Part shown: positions 1-9,150 of the stretch, one piece after another
How the letters are laid out: every line of letters starts with the position of its first letter
How positions within the stretch are numbered: the first letter of the stretch is position 1
From: Falsibacillus pallidus
GTDB lineage: Bacteria; Bacillota; Bacilli; Bacillales; DSM-25281
Assembly (NCBI RefSeq): GCF_003350505.1
Contig: NZ_QQAY01000002.1
Span: 430,276 to 494,275, forward strand
Length of the DNA: 64,000 bases
Direction: 5' to 3'
The notes under the pieces: model-generated
What the model was told of the DNA's origin: nothing
Databases searched by the model: none
What the model saw: the letters and a program-made list of their open reading frames with translations, nothing else
Position numbers and translations under genes: made by a program

Positions 1-43
1 CATGCAAGGTTTCAATTAAAGATTTGTACTTTTCATGTGACAC
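1..43 (-). CDS. N-terminal fragment of a gene cut by the window edge (possible four-helix copper-binding protein)
   Basis: A GTG start at 43-41 follows an AGGAGG ribosome binding site (complement of 51-56) at a spacing of seven bases. It opens a frame reading MSHEKYKSLIETLH up to the window edge. The short sequence resembles the N-terminus of the DUF326/Csp-type four-helix copper-binding proteins of Bacillus, which begin in a similar way before a Cys-rich repeat, but the cysteines lie outside the window. It sits downstream of the YdhK lipoprotein gene on the same strand, so the two may be co-transcribed. The start is well supported; the family is an inference from 14 residues. Confidence 0.5.
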   Translation of the reverse strand, partial: MSHEKYKSLIETLH

Positions 44-123
44 TAAATCGCCTCCTATTATTTTGGGTACATAAGGTGTTTATCCTACCTAGTGGCCCTA
101 TAAACAAAAAATCGATTAAATTA

Positions 124-714
124 CTATTTTGCTGGTTTTAATTCGCTTTCTGTAACCCATTTATGATTTTTAACTGTCTTACCACCATTGGTTGGTTTGT
201 AATCAATCATATAGACTGTCGTTTTTTCCGCGGAATCAATGGTTGCCTTAGCCCCATTCATCCCTTCCATATGATCGGCATTAACTGTTGCCTCGGTGCC
301 CTTTTTCAACTCTTCATCACCAGCACCCTGAATTTCTTCCTGAATGACCCATTTATGATTGGTCACCCTTTTACCGCCATTTGTAGGGTTATACGAAATC
401 GCATACGCAATCGTTTCATACGCCCCCACAATCTTAGCTTCTGCTCCCTTCATTCCCTTCATATGATCAGCTGTTACAATCGCTTTACTGCCCACTTTAT
501 AAGTAGGATCTATAGCATCTTTTAACCCTTTTGGAACTTCATCTGAACCTGACATATCCATTTTGGAGTGGTCCATATTCATTTGCTCACTATTTTTCTT
601 CTGCTGATCACCGCTCTCTTTCTTTGGAGAACTGTTGTCGCTGCTGGAACATGCAGCAAGAGCGATAGCGGTAATTAAAGTAATCAATACTGCAACGAAT
701 TTTTTCCCTCTCAT
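124..714 (-). CDS. ydhK: YdhK-family (DUF1541) lipoprotein
   Basis: This 196-residue protein has a lipoprotein signal peptide: basic start MRGKK, a hydrophobic stretch, then a lipobox LAAC, giving a lipidated Cys at about residue 22. A hydrophilic linker rich in Ser, Asp, Met and His (MNMDHSKMDMSG) follows. The rest is two tandem copies of a ~60-residue unit (YKVGSKAIVTADHMKGM...GGKRVTNHKWV and TEATVNADHMEGM...GGKTVKNHKWV), the two DUF1541 repeats of the B. subtilis YdhK family. The protein should be anchored to the outer face of the membrane. The Met/His-rich linker suggests a metal, possibly copper, but the function is not established. It is divergent from the response regulator at 949. Confidence 0.85.
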   Translation of the reverse strand: MRGKKFVAVLITLITAIALAACSSSDNSSPKKESGDQQKKNSEQMNMDHSKMDMSGSDEVPKGLKDAIDPTYKVGSKAIVTADHMKGMKGAEAKIVGAYETIAYAISYNPTNGGKRVTNHKWVIQEEIQGAGDEELKKGTEATVNADHMEGMNGAKATIDSAEKTTVYMIDYKPTNGGKTVKNHKWVTESELKPAK

Positions 715-948
715 TTTTACACCTCTTAATCTGGTTTTTATTGGTTTAACATGCCTTTTATTTTGTGCTTATGAACAATCTCTCATTCAATCCTTTTGAT
801 TTTCACCTAACCTCCATTTAAAGTGTTAATTGAATAGTTGGATCTTATCAAAAGAATTTGAAGAAATTATGAAGGTACTGCATAGATTCTCGACATTTTT
901 ATTGTAAGTTAAAATAATAATTGAAATTGATTTAGGAGACTTAATACA

Positions 949-1623
949 ATGAAAAATATTTTATTAGTAGATGACGAAGTCAAGATGCTGAATCTGCTTG
1001 AATTATATTTAACCCCTAATGGATTTAATTGTTTAAAAGCAAATTCTGGCTCTCAAGCCATTGAATATCTAACAGAGAAGCAAGTTGATGCAGTCCTGCT
1101 GGATATCATGATGCAGGGAATGGACGGATGGGAAACCTGTGAAGAAATTAGGAAATTCAGTGATATTCCTATTATTATGGTAACCGCAAGGGACAATAAA
1201 GCAGATATGATTTATGGGTTGAATTCTGGATCAGATGATTATATTACGAAACCTTTTGATGAAGACATTTTGATTGCTCGTTTGAATGCCGTTCTTAGGC
1301 GGACTCATTCAGCAAATGAGATTATTTTCAATGAACTGATATGGAATGAGGCTAAACATACTGTTTTGGTAAACGGCAAAGACCTCACTTTTACCCCTAT
1401 TGAATTTTCTCTGCTCGGATTATTTTTAGGTAATCAAGATATTGTCCTTAGCAGAGACCAGCTTATAAATAATATATGGGGATTTGATTCAGAAATAGAG
1501 GATCGTACAGTAGACTCTCATATTCGAAATATCAGAGAAAAATTAAGAAAAGTTGGTTTTCAAATTGATGAGCACTTGGCCACTTTATATGGCATTGGAT
1601 ATCAATGGAGATCTATGCGATGA
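949..1623 (+). CDS. OmpR-family response regulator
   Basis: This is a 224-residue two-component response regulator. The N-terminal receiver domain (about 1-120) has the acidic pair in LLVDDEVKM, the phospho-acceptor Asp52 in VLLDIMM, the switch Thr in MVTAR and the conserved Lys in ITKPFDE. The C-terminal winged-helix domain (about 125-224) carries the usual DQLINNIWG and DSHIRNIREKLRK motifs that bind DNA. The start follows TAGGAGA. The stop overlaps the ATG of the histidine kinase gene (ATGA at 1620-1623), so the pair is translationally coupled. It is probably the partner of that kinase; its targets may include the divergent YdhK gene or the RND pump downstream, which is inference. Confidence 0.93.
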   Translation: MKNILLVDDEVKMLNLLELYLTPNGFNCLKANSGSQAIEYLTEKQVDAVLLDIMMQGMDGWETCEEIRKFSDIPIIMVTARDNKADMIYGLNSGSDDYITKPFDEDILIARLNAVLRRTHSANEIIFNELIWNEAKHTVLVNGKDLTFTPIEFSLLGLFLGNQDIVLSRDQLINNIWGFDSEIEDRTVDSHIRNIREKLRKVGFQIDEHLATLYGIGYQWRSMR

Positions 1624-2993
1624 GAATAAAGAAAATATCGATTAAAATCAGCTTATATTTTTTAATCGCCACTTTGCTGATAGAAGGAATTTTATTCTTC
1701 TCTCTATATACCAATTTAGTTCAATCACGTGTCAATGAAGAAATCAATGCCCTTCTGGCCAGGGGAAACAGCCATAGGGACGTATTGCAGAAGAATTTTG
1801 ATTCCACAACTGTAAAACATGTGGCATTAATGGAATCTGAGGGGTCAACTAGTGTAATAATAACCTCGTCAACAAGAGAAACAATAGCCCAATCAAAAAA
1901 AGTGACCGATGGAATGAAGAATCATTTGCTGCATGAGATGCCTATACCACATAAAGGATCCGTCATTGAAAAACATTGGAAAACATCTGAATATATATGT
2001 ACTGTCAGCCCTATTAAAATAAATAATCAAGTAAAAGGCTATGTCTATATGTTTTTAGGGACTGGTTCTATTAAATCCCTCATAAACCATCTAACTCACC
2101 AATTTCTGATTTCAGGCGCCATTATTCTAGCTGTGACCATTATTACCATGATTGGTTTGTCCAAGCTGATTGCCACACCATTAGTCCACATGAAGGAAGC
2201 GGCCCAAAAAATGAGCAGCGGGGATTTGACCGTTTCACTAAATGTCAAAGGTTATGATGAAATTGGTGAGTTGTCAAATGCTATTCAACAATTGGCAAAC
2301 GATTTGAAGTTCATGAAAAACGAAAGAAGTGAATTCTTAGCGAGCGTTGCGCATGAATTAAGAACACCATTAACATTTGTAAAAGGATATGCAGACATCG
2401 CAATGAGAGAGTCCATTACTGTAGAAGAGAGAAATAACTATTTATCAATAATTAAAGAAGAAAGCGAGCATATAACAGATCTTGTGAAGAATTTATTTGA
2501 CCTCGCGCAAATGGAAAAACACTCCTTTCAAATTACGAAATTAAGATGTAATCTTTATGATCTGAGTGCTAAAACCATTGACAGACTTAGACCGGCATAC
2601 AAGAATAAAAACATAAAATTATCTTTTACATGCCCTAAAAATCTGTTTGCGCAAATTGATCAACAACGATTTGAGCAGGTCCTTATCAATCTTTTAAACA
2701 ACTCTTATCGCCATGCGTATGAAGGTTCAACGATATCTGTAATCATACAGCCCCTTTCCAACTTCATTCAAATAGAAGTTAAAGATGAAGGAGAAGGAAT
2801 ACCACCTGAGGATGTCCCCTATATCTTTAATCGGTTTTATCGGGTAGACAAATCACGAACCCGATCAACTGGCGGAATCGGTCTCGGGCTTGCCATTGTG
2901 AAGGAAATCATAGAACTGCATAATGGCAGCATTTATGCTTCGAGCATCCTTTCAAAAGGAACGACCATCAGCATCCAGTTACCTATTGAATGA
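1620..2993 (+). CDS. Sensor histidine kinase
   Basis: This is a membrane histidine kinase of about 457 residues. I place the start at the ATG at 1620, which overlaps the regulator stop codon and has GGAG at 1607-1610 nine bases upstream; an earlier in-frame ATG at 1605 has no such site. The order is a TM segment (ISLYFLIATLLIEGILFFSLY), an extracytoplasmic sensor region of about 130 residues, a second TM (ISGAIILAVTIITMIGL), HAMP (IATPLVHMKEAAQKMSSGDL), the H-box (VAHELRTPLT, His near 245), then the N, G1 (DEGEGIPPED), F and G2 (GGIGLGLAIVKEI) boxes of the ATPase domain. It should phosphorylate the preceding regulator. The stimulus is not visible in the sequence. Confidence 0.93.
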   Translation: MRIKKISIKISLYFLIATLLIEGILFFSLYTNLVQSRVNEEINALLARGNSHRDVLQKNFDSTTVKHVALMESEGSTSVIITSSTRETIAQSKKVTDGMKNHLLHEMPIPHKGSVIEKHWKTSEYICTVSPIKINNQVKGYVYMFLGTGSIKSLINHLTHQFLISGAIILAVTIITMIGLSKLIATPLVHMKEAAQKMSSGDLTVSLNVKGYDEIGELSNAIQQLANDLKFMKNERSEFLASVAHELRTPLTFVKGYADIAMRESITVEERNNYLSIIKEESEHITDLVKNLFDLAQMEKHSFQITKLRCNLYDLSAKTIDRLRPAYKNKNIKLSFTCPKNLFAQIDQQRFEQVLINLLNNSYRHAYEGSTISVIIQPLSNFIQIEVKDEGEGIPPEDVPYIFNRFYRVDKSRTRSTGGIGLGLAIVKEIIELHNGSIYASSILSKGTTISIQLPIE

Positions 2994-2997
2994 AAAA

Positions 2998-3026
2998 GGA
3001 GAAGGGCTTTATTCCCCTTCTCCCTT
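2998..3026. terminator. Hairpin between convergent kinase and RND pump genes
   Basis: GGAGAAGGG and its complement CCCCTTCTCC flank a short T-rich loop just after the kinase stop codon. The tract after the stem is pyrimidine-rich rather than a clean T run, so it is only a probable terminator, possibly acting in both directions. Confidence 0.6.
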
Positions 3027-3068
3027 TCCATTTACAACAATCTTATTCTAGGAATCCTCGCACATCAC

Positions 3069-6000
3069 TTATTTAGTAATTGCATTAGATTTAGCGCTCT
3101 TTTTATTGGCAGCTTTCTTATGGAACCATTCGTAAATAATTGGAATGATAAAAAAGCTGTTAATGGTCGAAGTGACCATTCCGCCAATCACCACAATCCC
3201 CAATGTTTGAGAGATAACGGTCTCTCCACTATGAGAGAATGCAAGCGGCAGTAAGGTAAGAACAGTGGCAGCAGCTGTCATTAATATAGGTCGTATCCTC
3301 GAAAGGCTTCCTTGCAGGACGGCTTCTTTTAAAGTCATCCCTTCTTTTCGGTTTCGTTCAATTTTATCGACAAGTACAATTCCATTTGTGACTACAATAC
3401 CTGTAAGCATCAATACGCCGATTAATGCTGCAAGGTTCCATTCCCCATGGAATAGCAGCAAGGCCACAACAACCCCGCTCAGAGCCAACGGGATGCTTAA
3501 AAGGACCGACAATGGTGCTCTCCATCCTTTAAATATGGATGAGGTTATCAGCAGTACTAGGAGAATTGAAAATGAAACAGCAATGACCATGTCAACAATC
3601 ATTTGTTTGACCTGTTCAGAAATGCCTCCCAGCGAATACGAAATTCCATCCGGCAATGACATGCCTTTTAATGCTTGATCTACTTTATTCGATACCTTTC
3701 CAATATCGTTGGATGTTATCAAAGCCGTAACGAGTGAAAACGGCTGCCCATCCCTTTCGCTTATGGAAGAGGATCCTGTTTCTTTTTGGACAGAAGCTAT
3801 TTGATCAAATTGAACAATTTTTCCATTTTCTCCCTTAAAGGATTCTGATTTAAGAGAGGCGATTACGTCATCTGCAGATGCTGTAATGGAAAGAGGTGCA
3901 TCTTTTCCAGATGCGATTTGATCAAGAAACTCATCCATTGGCAGCACGTTATGGTCAACGGTCACCTGAGCGTCTTTAGGCTGTGCCATATACCGATTGA
4001 TGACAGTGAGAATATCTTGTGGATTCACGCCAAGTTCGTTGATTTTCCCCTGGTCAATAACCACCTTATATTTTGCAGCCCCATTGGTCAGATCCATTTT
4101 GCCATCAACGCTTAGGTTTGAAATATCGGCAAGCTTGACTCTTGCTTTTTGGGCAATTTGATCCAAAGTCGCTTGATCTGCTCCCGAAAATACTATGCGA
4201 ATCTGAGAATCGTCTCCTGATATATTCTGGCTTGTTACAGTATAAGTCGTATTGGTTGATAGTTTAGGCAGTTCTTTTTGCAGTTGAGTAATAACAGCGT
4301 CTGCATCTTTATCCCTTTTTAGCACGACAGAAAGATTCGCCACATTTGGATACGTAATGTATCCCCCTCCTTGGTCAAAGACATCGTCGCTTTGAGGTGT
4401 CATGGTTGAGCCAAAACGAGAAGAATAGGACTCTACTTTTGGATTGCTCTTTAACGATTGTTCAATTTTTTTGACTTCAGAATCTACTTGCAGAAGTGTA
4501 CTTCCTTTCGGCAATTCAGCTTTGATGGCAATTTGACCGATTTTACCGCTTGGCAGCAAGCTGATCGGCAATAAAGTCGAGCAGACTCCCGCAGCTAAAA
4601 AGACAGCCAGAGAAATAAACAGCAATGCTTTCTTATTTTTGAATGCCTTCTCTAATACTGGCCTCATCTTCTTATCTAATGAGATGGTTTTTTTAGGCTG
4701 CCTGCCTCCCTTCCACCCCATGAATGCGAAGGTCGGAATCACTAACATAGCAGTGATGAACGAGATGATTAAGGCTATGACCACAGACCATGCAAAGCCA
4801 CTGTAAGAAGCGCTGATAACGCCTCCGACAAAAGCAATCGGGATATATACCGCAATAGTAGTTAAGGTAGAGCCTAGAATTGCAGGTATCATCTCAACTA
4901 CAGAGTCTGCAAGAAGGGATAAAATCGGCTTCCCATTTTCTTCTTCTCGTTTTCGATACATATTATCAAGGATTACGATAGAATCATCCACAATACGCCC
5001 CATTGCTACAATCAAACCGGAAACAGTCAGGATGTTCAGTGTGATGCCCATAGACTTCAAGATGGCAGTCGTTGCTAAAAGAGAAATCGGCAAAGAAACA
5101 GCAATTAACAGTGTTGAGCGAACATTCCTGAAAAAGAAGAAGACACAGATCATCGAAAATAAACAGCCTAACAATCCTTCTCTAATGAGTCCAAATAGGG
5201 AATCATTTAGTTCTTTTTCACGATCTAACAGTAAATGTAAATGTACGTCATTTGGATTGATGGTATCAAGCTGCAGGTTGGAAACCCGTTCCTTCACTCG
5301 ATCGGCTACGCCCGTAATGTTTGCTGAAGGTGATTTAATGATATTCAGCTCCACACTCGGAGCGCCATTCGTTCTTGAAACGGTTTTAAAGTCATTTAAT
5401 GAGTGCTTAATGGCAGCAAAAGAAGAGACTGGTATGCTTTTGCCCTCTTTATTTTTAATCGTTGCATTTTCCATTTGCTTCTCTGTCAATTTTAGCCCTT
5501 CAAATGAAACAGGGATGGAGAGCTGATTATTGACGATATTCCCCTGCGGCATCATTGGAATAATAGATGCAAAGGATTTATTGACATCATCGAGCGTCAA
5601 TCCATTCTTGGCTAAATCCTTCATTCGGACCGTCATTACGTATCCATCTTTTGCTCCTCCGAACACGGAAACATCAGATACCCCTGGAACACTATTTAAT
5701 TGTCTGGTGATTTCTTGGGCTGCAGTTGACCGGAGCGTTGCTTCATCTAACTTGGAGCTGGTCAAACTGTAGGTCAGGATTGGAAAGGAACTGGTGGTTA
5801 ACCTGGTTACTGCAGGTGTGCTGGTAATGGTAGATGGCAGATCCGCTCTGGCCAACGCTTTATTGACCTGATCTTCTGCTAGTTTCATATCGGTATCCAT
5901 CGGAAAATACAAACTCATGAATAATCCACCATCATAGGATGTGCTTTCAACGTTATCCAGGCCATCGACACTTCTCACTGCACTTGCTAAGTTGTCAGTG

Positions 6001-6191
6001 ACTTGCTTCTTCACTTGATCTGCGAGATACCCCGGCACCCTCATACTTACGGATAAAGTGGTATTATTGATGCCCGGCAGATAATCCCTTTGCATCTGGT
6101 AAGCAGAAATTGCTCCCCATGCCAAAATGATGATAACACACACAATCATTAAAATGGCACGCTGCATGGATGCCTCAACAAGCTTTTTCAT
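3069..6191 (-). CDS. RND-family efflux transporter permease (SwrC/AcrB-like)
   Basis: This 1040-residue inner-membrane pump belongs to the RND superfamily. The start at 6191 (MKKLVEASMQ) is chosen because AGGGGGA lies five bases upstream; an in-frame ATG ten codons earlier lacks a site. The usual RND plan is present: TM1 at the N-terminus, a large extracytoplasmic loop, TM2-6 with the proton-relay acidic pair in GRIVDDSIVILDN near residue 400, a second large loop, and TM8-12 ending in GIVVTNGIVLVDKIERNR and TAAATVLTLLPLAF. The length and sequence match the Gram-positive SwrC/YerP group, which confers resistance to surfactin-like lipopeptides. No membrane-fusion partner is adjacent, as is usual for that group. 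The substrate is unknown. Confidence 0.9.
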   Translation of the reverse strand: MKKLVEASMQRAILMIVCVIIILAWGAISAYQMQRDYLPGINNTTLSVSMRVPGYLADQVKKQVTDNLASAVRSVDGLDNVESTSYDGGLFMSLYFPMDTDMKLAEDQVNKALARADLPSTITSTPAVTRLTTSSFPILTYSLTSSKLDEATLRSTAAQEITRQLNSVPGVSDVSVFGGAKDGYVMTVRMKDLAKNGLTLDDVNKSFASIIPMMPQGNIVNNQLSIPVSFEGLKLTEKQMENATIKNKEGKSIPVSSFAAIKHSLNDFKTVSRTNGAPSVELNIIKSPSANITGVADRVKERVSNLQLDTINPNDVHLHLLLDREKELNDSLFGLIREGLLGCLFSMICVFFFFRNVRSTLLIAVSLPISLLATTAILKSMGITLNILTVSGLIVAMGRIVDDSIVILDNMYRKREEENGKPILSLLADSVVEMIPAILGSTLTTIAVYIPIAFVGGVISASYSGFAWSVVIALIISFITAMLVIPTFAFMGWKGGRQPKKTISLDKKMRPVLEKAFKNKKALLFISLAVFLAAGVCSTLLPISLLPSGKIGQIAIKAELPKGSTLLQVDSEVKKIEQSLKSNPKVESYSSRFGSTMTPQSDDVFDQGGGYITYPNVANLSVVLKRDKDADAVITQLQKELPKLSTNTTYTVTSQNISGDDSQIRIVFSGADQATLDQIAQKARVKLADISNLSVDGKMDLTNGAAKYKVVIDQGKINELGVNPQDILTVINRYMAQPKDAQVTVDHNVLPMDEFLDQIASGKDAPLSITASADDVIASLKSESFKGENGKIVQFDQIASVQKETGSSSISERDGQPFSLVTALITSNDIGKVSNKVDQALKGMSLPDGISYSLGGISEQVKQMIVDMVIAVSFSILLVLLITSSIFKGWRAPLSVLLSIPLALSGVVVALLLFHGEWNLAALIGVLMLTGIVVTNGIVLVDKIERNRKEGMTLKEAVLQGSLSRIRPILMTAAATVLTLLPLAFSHSGETVISQTLGIVVIGGMVTSTINSFFIIPIIYEWFHKKAANKKSAKSNAITK

Positions 6192-6329
6192 AAGATTCCC
6201 CCTAAATATACTTTGACCCATTTAAAACTTAGAAGTTATGTAAAAAACTGCAAAGATGGGTACTACTCATTATAGGGAAGAGACCTGTACAGATTCTGAA
6301 CACTTCATTAAAATTACCTTAATAAAAAG

Positions 6330-6392
6330 GTGCCTGTCGCGCCCCGAAATACGTCGTTTTGCAATCGACCAAAAACAGGGCGTGACAGGCAC
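6330..6392. repeat. Intergenic palindromic element (GTGCCTGTC ... GACAGGCAC)
   Basis: The arms at 6330-6346 and 6376-6392 are complementary at 15 of 17 positions (GTGCCTGTC, one mismatch, CGCCC). A second small dyad, GTCG...CGAC, lies in the loop. There is no T tract, so it is not a standard terminator. Short palindromes ending in GTGCCTGTC are, as I recall, scattered through Bacillaceae genomes, so this is probably one copy of a REP/MITE-like family. It lies downstream of the glycosyltransferase gene and upstream of the RND pump gene. Confidence 0.6.
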
Positions 6393-6411
6393 TTTCAAAG
6401 TATGTGATACA

Positions 6412-7566
6412 TTATACTATCTCCTGAATATGCAGCTTCTGGGTCATCTGTTCAATGATTCCCACCGCTTTATTCGAAGCGGATTTCATTTGATATTTTC
6501 TCGCTCTATAACGCATATAGGTTAAAGTCCGTGGATCATTCAACATTCTATTTATATTGTAGATTAATTCATGAGGGGTATGAACAAGACGCGCCAAACC
6601 CGATTGCAATAAAAATTGGGCATTATCCTCTTCCTGTCCTGGAAGTGGGTTAAAAAGAAGCAACGGTAGATTCATGGCTATGGCTTCTGATGAAGTGACT
6701 CCTCCGGGCTTGGTGATCATTAGATCCGAAATGGCCATGATTTCATGGACGTTCTCAGTAAACCCCATTAGCAGCACATCATGTTTCGATCCTGAAAATT
6801 CCCTCTCCAGATGCTGTCTTAATTTTTCATTGCGTCCGCAAATGATAATCAATTGAATAGAGTATGGAATATCCTCAAAAGCTTCAAACGATTCTTTATT
6901 GAAAAATCCATCCCCCCCTCCCATCACAAGCAGAGTGAACTTGTCCGGGCGCAGATTGTATTTAGCAAACAACGTTTTTCTTGAGAGTATTTCATTAAAT
7001 CTCCTGCGAAGCGGAATGCCTGTCGCTTTGATTTTGTACTCTTCAACTCCCATATTCATTAATTCATCCTTTACTTGCCTGGATCCGACGATATATTGAT
7101 CCGTAAATGGATAGATCCAATAGGAATGGTATGCATAATCTGTAATGACAGTCACTGCTGGAATATCAATGCATCTTTGTTCCTTTAATTTTGAAACGAT
7201 GCCTGCAGCGAATGGATGGGTACTTATAATGGCAGAAGGTCTGATCTTCTCAATGATTTTTAACATTGAATTCATGCCAATTGTAAAAATGGAATTTAAC
7301 CTTGTCGAAAAAGAGTTTCTTATCTGCGTTTTTCTGTATAAGAAGCTATATACTTGGGGGAAATTTTTGATGCTCTTTTTATACAGTAATGTACTGATAG
7401 GAGAAAGATATGGATGCAGCCATTCCATTGTATCAATCACCACTGGTTCAACAGCTGGATGTCTGTCCACTACAGCTTCACTTAATGCTTTTGCTACTTG
7501 ATTATGGCCGTCGCCAACAGATGCTGAAAGGATTAAAATTCTCTCTGAGTCTGTGAATTTCATCAT
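6412..7566 (-). CDS. Glycosyltransferase of the MGDG synthase/UgtP type (diacylglycerol glycosyltransferase-like)
   Basis: This is a 384-residue GT28-type glycosyltransferase. The start at 7566 follows GGGGTGG at six bases. The N-terminal domain has the MGDG-synthase motif ILSASVGDGHNQVAKAL (residues about 9-25) and a membrane-lipid acceptor region. The C-terminal domain has GGGDGFF, LLMGFTENVHEIM and the nucleotide-sugar site TKPGGVTSSEAIAMNLPLLL followed by PLPGQEEDNAQFL. Length and motifs match B. subtilis UgtP (382 residues), which adds glucose from UDP-glucose to diacylglycerol to make glycolipids and the lipoteichoic acid anchor. It could instead be one of the UgtP paralogues common in Bacillaceae, so I give no gene symbol. 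Confidence 0.85.
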   Translation of the reverse strand: MMKFTDSERILILSASVGDGHNQVAKALSEAVVDRHPAVEPVVIDTMEWLHPYLSPISTLLYKKSIKNFPQVYSFLYRKTQIRNSFSTRLNSIFTIGMNSMLKIIEKIRPSAIISTHPFAAGIVSKLKEQRCIDIPAVTVITDYAYHSYWIYPFTDQYIVGSRQVKDELMNMGVEEYKIKATGIPLRRRFNEILSRKTLFAKYNLRPDKFTLLVMGGGDGFFNKESFEAFEDIPYSIQLIIICGRNEKLRQHLEREFSGSKHDVLLMGFTENVHEIMAISDLMITKPGGVTSSEAIAMNLPLLLFNPLPGQEEDNAQFLLQSGLARLVHTPHELIYNINRMLNDPRTLTYMRYRARKYQMKSASNKAVGIIEQMTQKLHIQEIV

Positions 7567-7711
7567 TGATTTCCACCCCATTTTTATATTTCCCGCTCTA
7601 TATATGACTTCCAGCAAGAGATATTAATTTCAATAATCTCGGCTTTTGTTACCTCTACTATAAACCTTCCAGCTGAACGCCCACTTAATGCAAAATTAAC
7701 AAATCATTAAA

Positions 7712-7745
7712 AAAACCAATCCCCACATGACAAGGGATTGGTTTT
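7712..7745 (-). terminator. Intrinsic terminator of the ArlRS-like operon
   Basis: A 12-bp stem (AAAACCAATCCC paired with GGGATTGGTTTT) lies just after the kinase stop codon. Read on the minus strand it ends in a T run. Confidence 0.85.
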
Positions 7746-7761
7746 CACAATCAATTTTAAA

Positions 7762-9144
7762 TTACTCAATCATATTTTTATTTTTTATTTTTGGCAGCAT
7801 TAGCTGAACCTCTGTTCCTTCCCCTTCTACACTATTGATTTTGATCTCGCCATGATGCTGCTTCATGATATTCTTAGCAATTGGAAGGCCGAGCCCCATT
7901 CCTCCAGTTTGTCTGCTTCTTGCTTTATCCACCCGGTAGAAACGTTCAAAGATCTGATTGATTTCACCTTCCGGAATTCCAATGCCGTAGTCGACGATTC
8001 TAATCAGTACATGTTTATCATACTCCTCAAGATAAACATCCACTTTTGCCTTGCTATACTTTATGGCATTATCAATCGCTATAATGATGACCTGTTTTAA
8101 TTTGAATTCGTCTGCACTGATAGATAGTGAATCTGTATTCGCATGAAGTACAATATTCCTCTTATAGGCAACCTTCAGCTGGTTAATGATTTCCTGGCAA
8201 AAGGATGTTAATTGAATCGGTTTGAGTTCTAATTGGTTAGCGAGCTCTGTATTGGCAAGATCCAAGAATCGCTCCGTCATCTTTTGAATCCTGGTTGCTT
8301 CTGAATGAATGGAATCAATCGCTTCCAATGTCATTTCAACATTTTCAATCCCACGCCGCCTCAGTAAATCTGCATAGCTCTTGATAACCGTAAGCGGTGT
8401 CCTCAATTCATGGGAGGCATCGGATATAAATTGTTTCTGCCGCTCCAGATTCTCATCCAATCTGTCGATCATCCGATTAAACGTAACCGCCATTTGATTC
8501 AGTTCATCTTTTGTTTCGCGCTGTATGGATATCTTTTTAGGAATTCCGCTCTTTTCGATGTCTTCCATCGATCTGATCATATTTGAAATAGGACGGATGA
8601 TGATATTAGACAGCCACCTGCCGCCAAGTAGGGAAAATAAAGCTCCTATTAAAGTACATGTACCAAGTATGATGAGCAGGACATCCTTCCCCAGCTCCAA
8701 TCCGATCACTCTTTCACTTAATTCTAAAGTGTATTTAACCTGGCCATTCACTTTGATTGGCTCTTTATAGATGATGATTTGCTCTTCTCCGCCCTCATCG
8801 TGGATAATCCGCCGATCTGTAGTCGGGTGGCTCGTGAATTTAGGCTTAATTTTCTTTGATAAGTATTTATCATTTGTCACTTCATTAATGATAGTAGAAT
8901 CTTTATTGACAAATCTGATAAAAGAATGGCTGGATAAATACGGAATGAATTTTGTTTGGGACACATTGGATAATTCGTCAGGTTTTATCTCATTCATAAT
9001 ATCCGAAGCCTTTTGATGCACTTCGTCCTGAACTAAGTTAAATGTGATGGTCATAAATGAAAAAAAGACAATTGAATTGATGGCAATTAATACAAAAAGG
9101 ATCCATGCCGTTGTCATCAAATTGATTTTCGTTGTGATTTTCAT
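7762..9144 (-). CDS. Sensor histidine kinase (ArlS-like)
   Basis: This is a 460-residue membrane kinase. TM1 (TTAWILFVLIAINSIVFFSF) and TM2 (near 155-175, LLIILGTCTLIGALFSLLGG) flank an extracytoplasmic domain of about 120 residues. HAMP follows (NIIIRPISNMIRSMEDIEKS), then the H-box SDASHELRTPLT with His near 244, and the N, G1 (DYGIGIPEGE), F and G2 (GGMGLGLPIAK) boxes. The sequence is close to the ArlS/YkoH-type kinases of Firmicutes, which respond to envelope or metabolic state. It is second in a two-gene operon, six bases after the response regulator stop codon. Confidence 0.92.
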   Translation of the reverse strand: MKITTKINLMTTAWILFVLIAINSIVFFSFMTITFNLVQDEVHQKASDIMNEIKPDELSNVSQTKFIPYLSSHSFIRFVNKDSTIINEVTNDKYLSKKIKPKFTSHPTTDRRIIHDEGGEEQIIIYKEPIKVNGQVKYTLELSERVIGLELGKDVLLIILGTCTLIGALFSLLGGRWLSNIIIRPISNMIRSMEDIEKSGIPKKISIQRETKDELNQMAVTFNRMIDRLDENLERQKQFISDASHELRTPLTVIKSYADLLRRRGIENVEMTLEAIDSIHSEATRIQKMTERFLDLANTELANQLELKPIQLTSFCQEIINQLKVAYKRNIVLHANTDSLSISADEFKLKQVIIIAIDNAIKYSKAKVDVYLEEYDKHVLIRIVDYGIGIPEGEINQIFERFYRVDKARSRQTGGMGLGLPIAKNIMKQHHGEIKINSVEGEGTEVQLMLPKIKNKNMIE

Positions 9145-9150
9145 ACTTTT

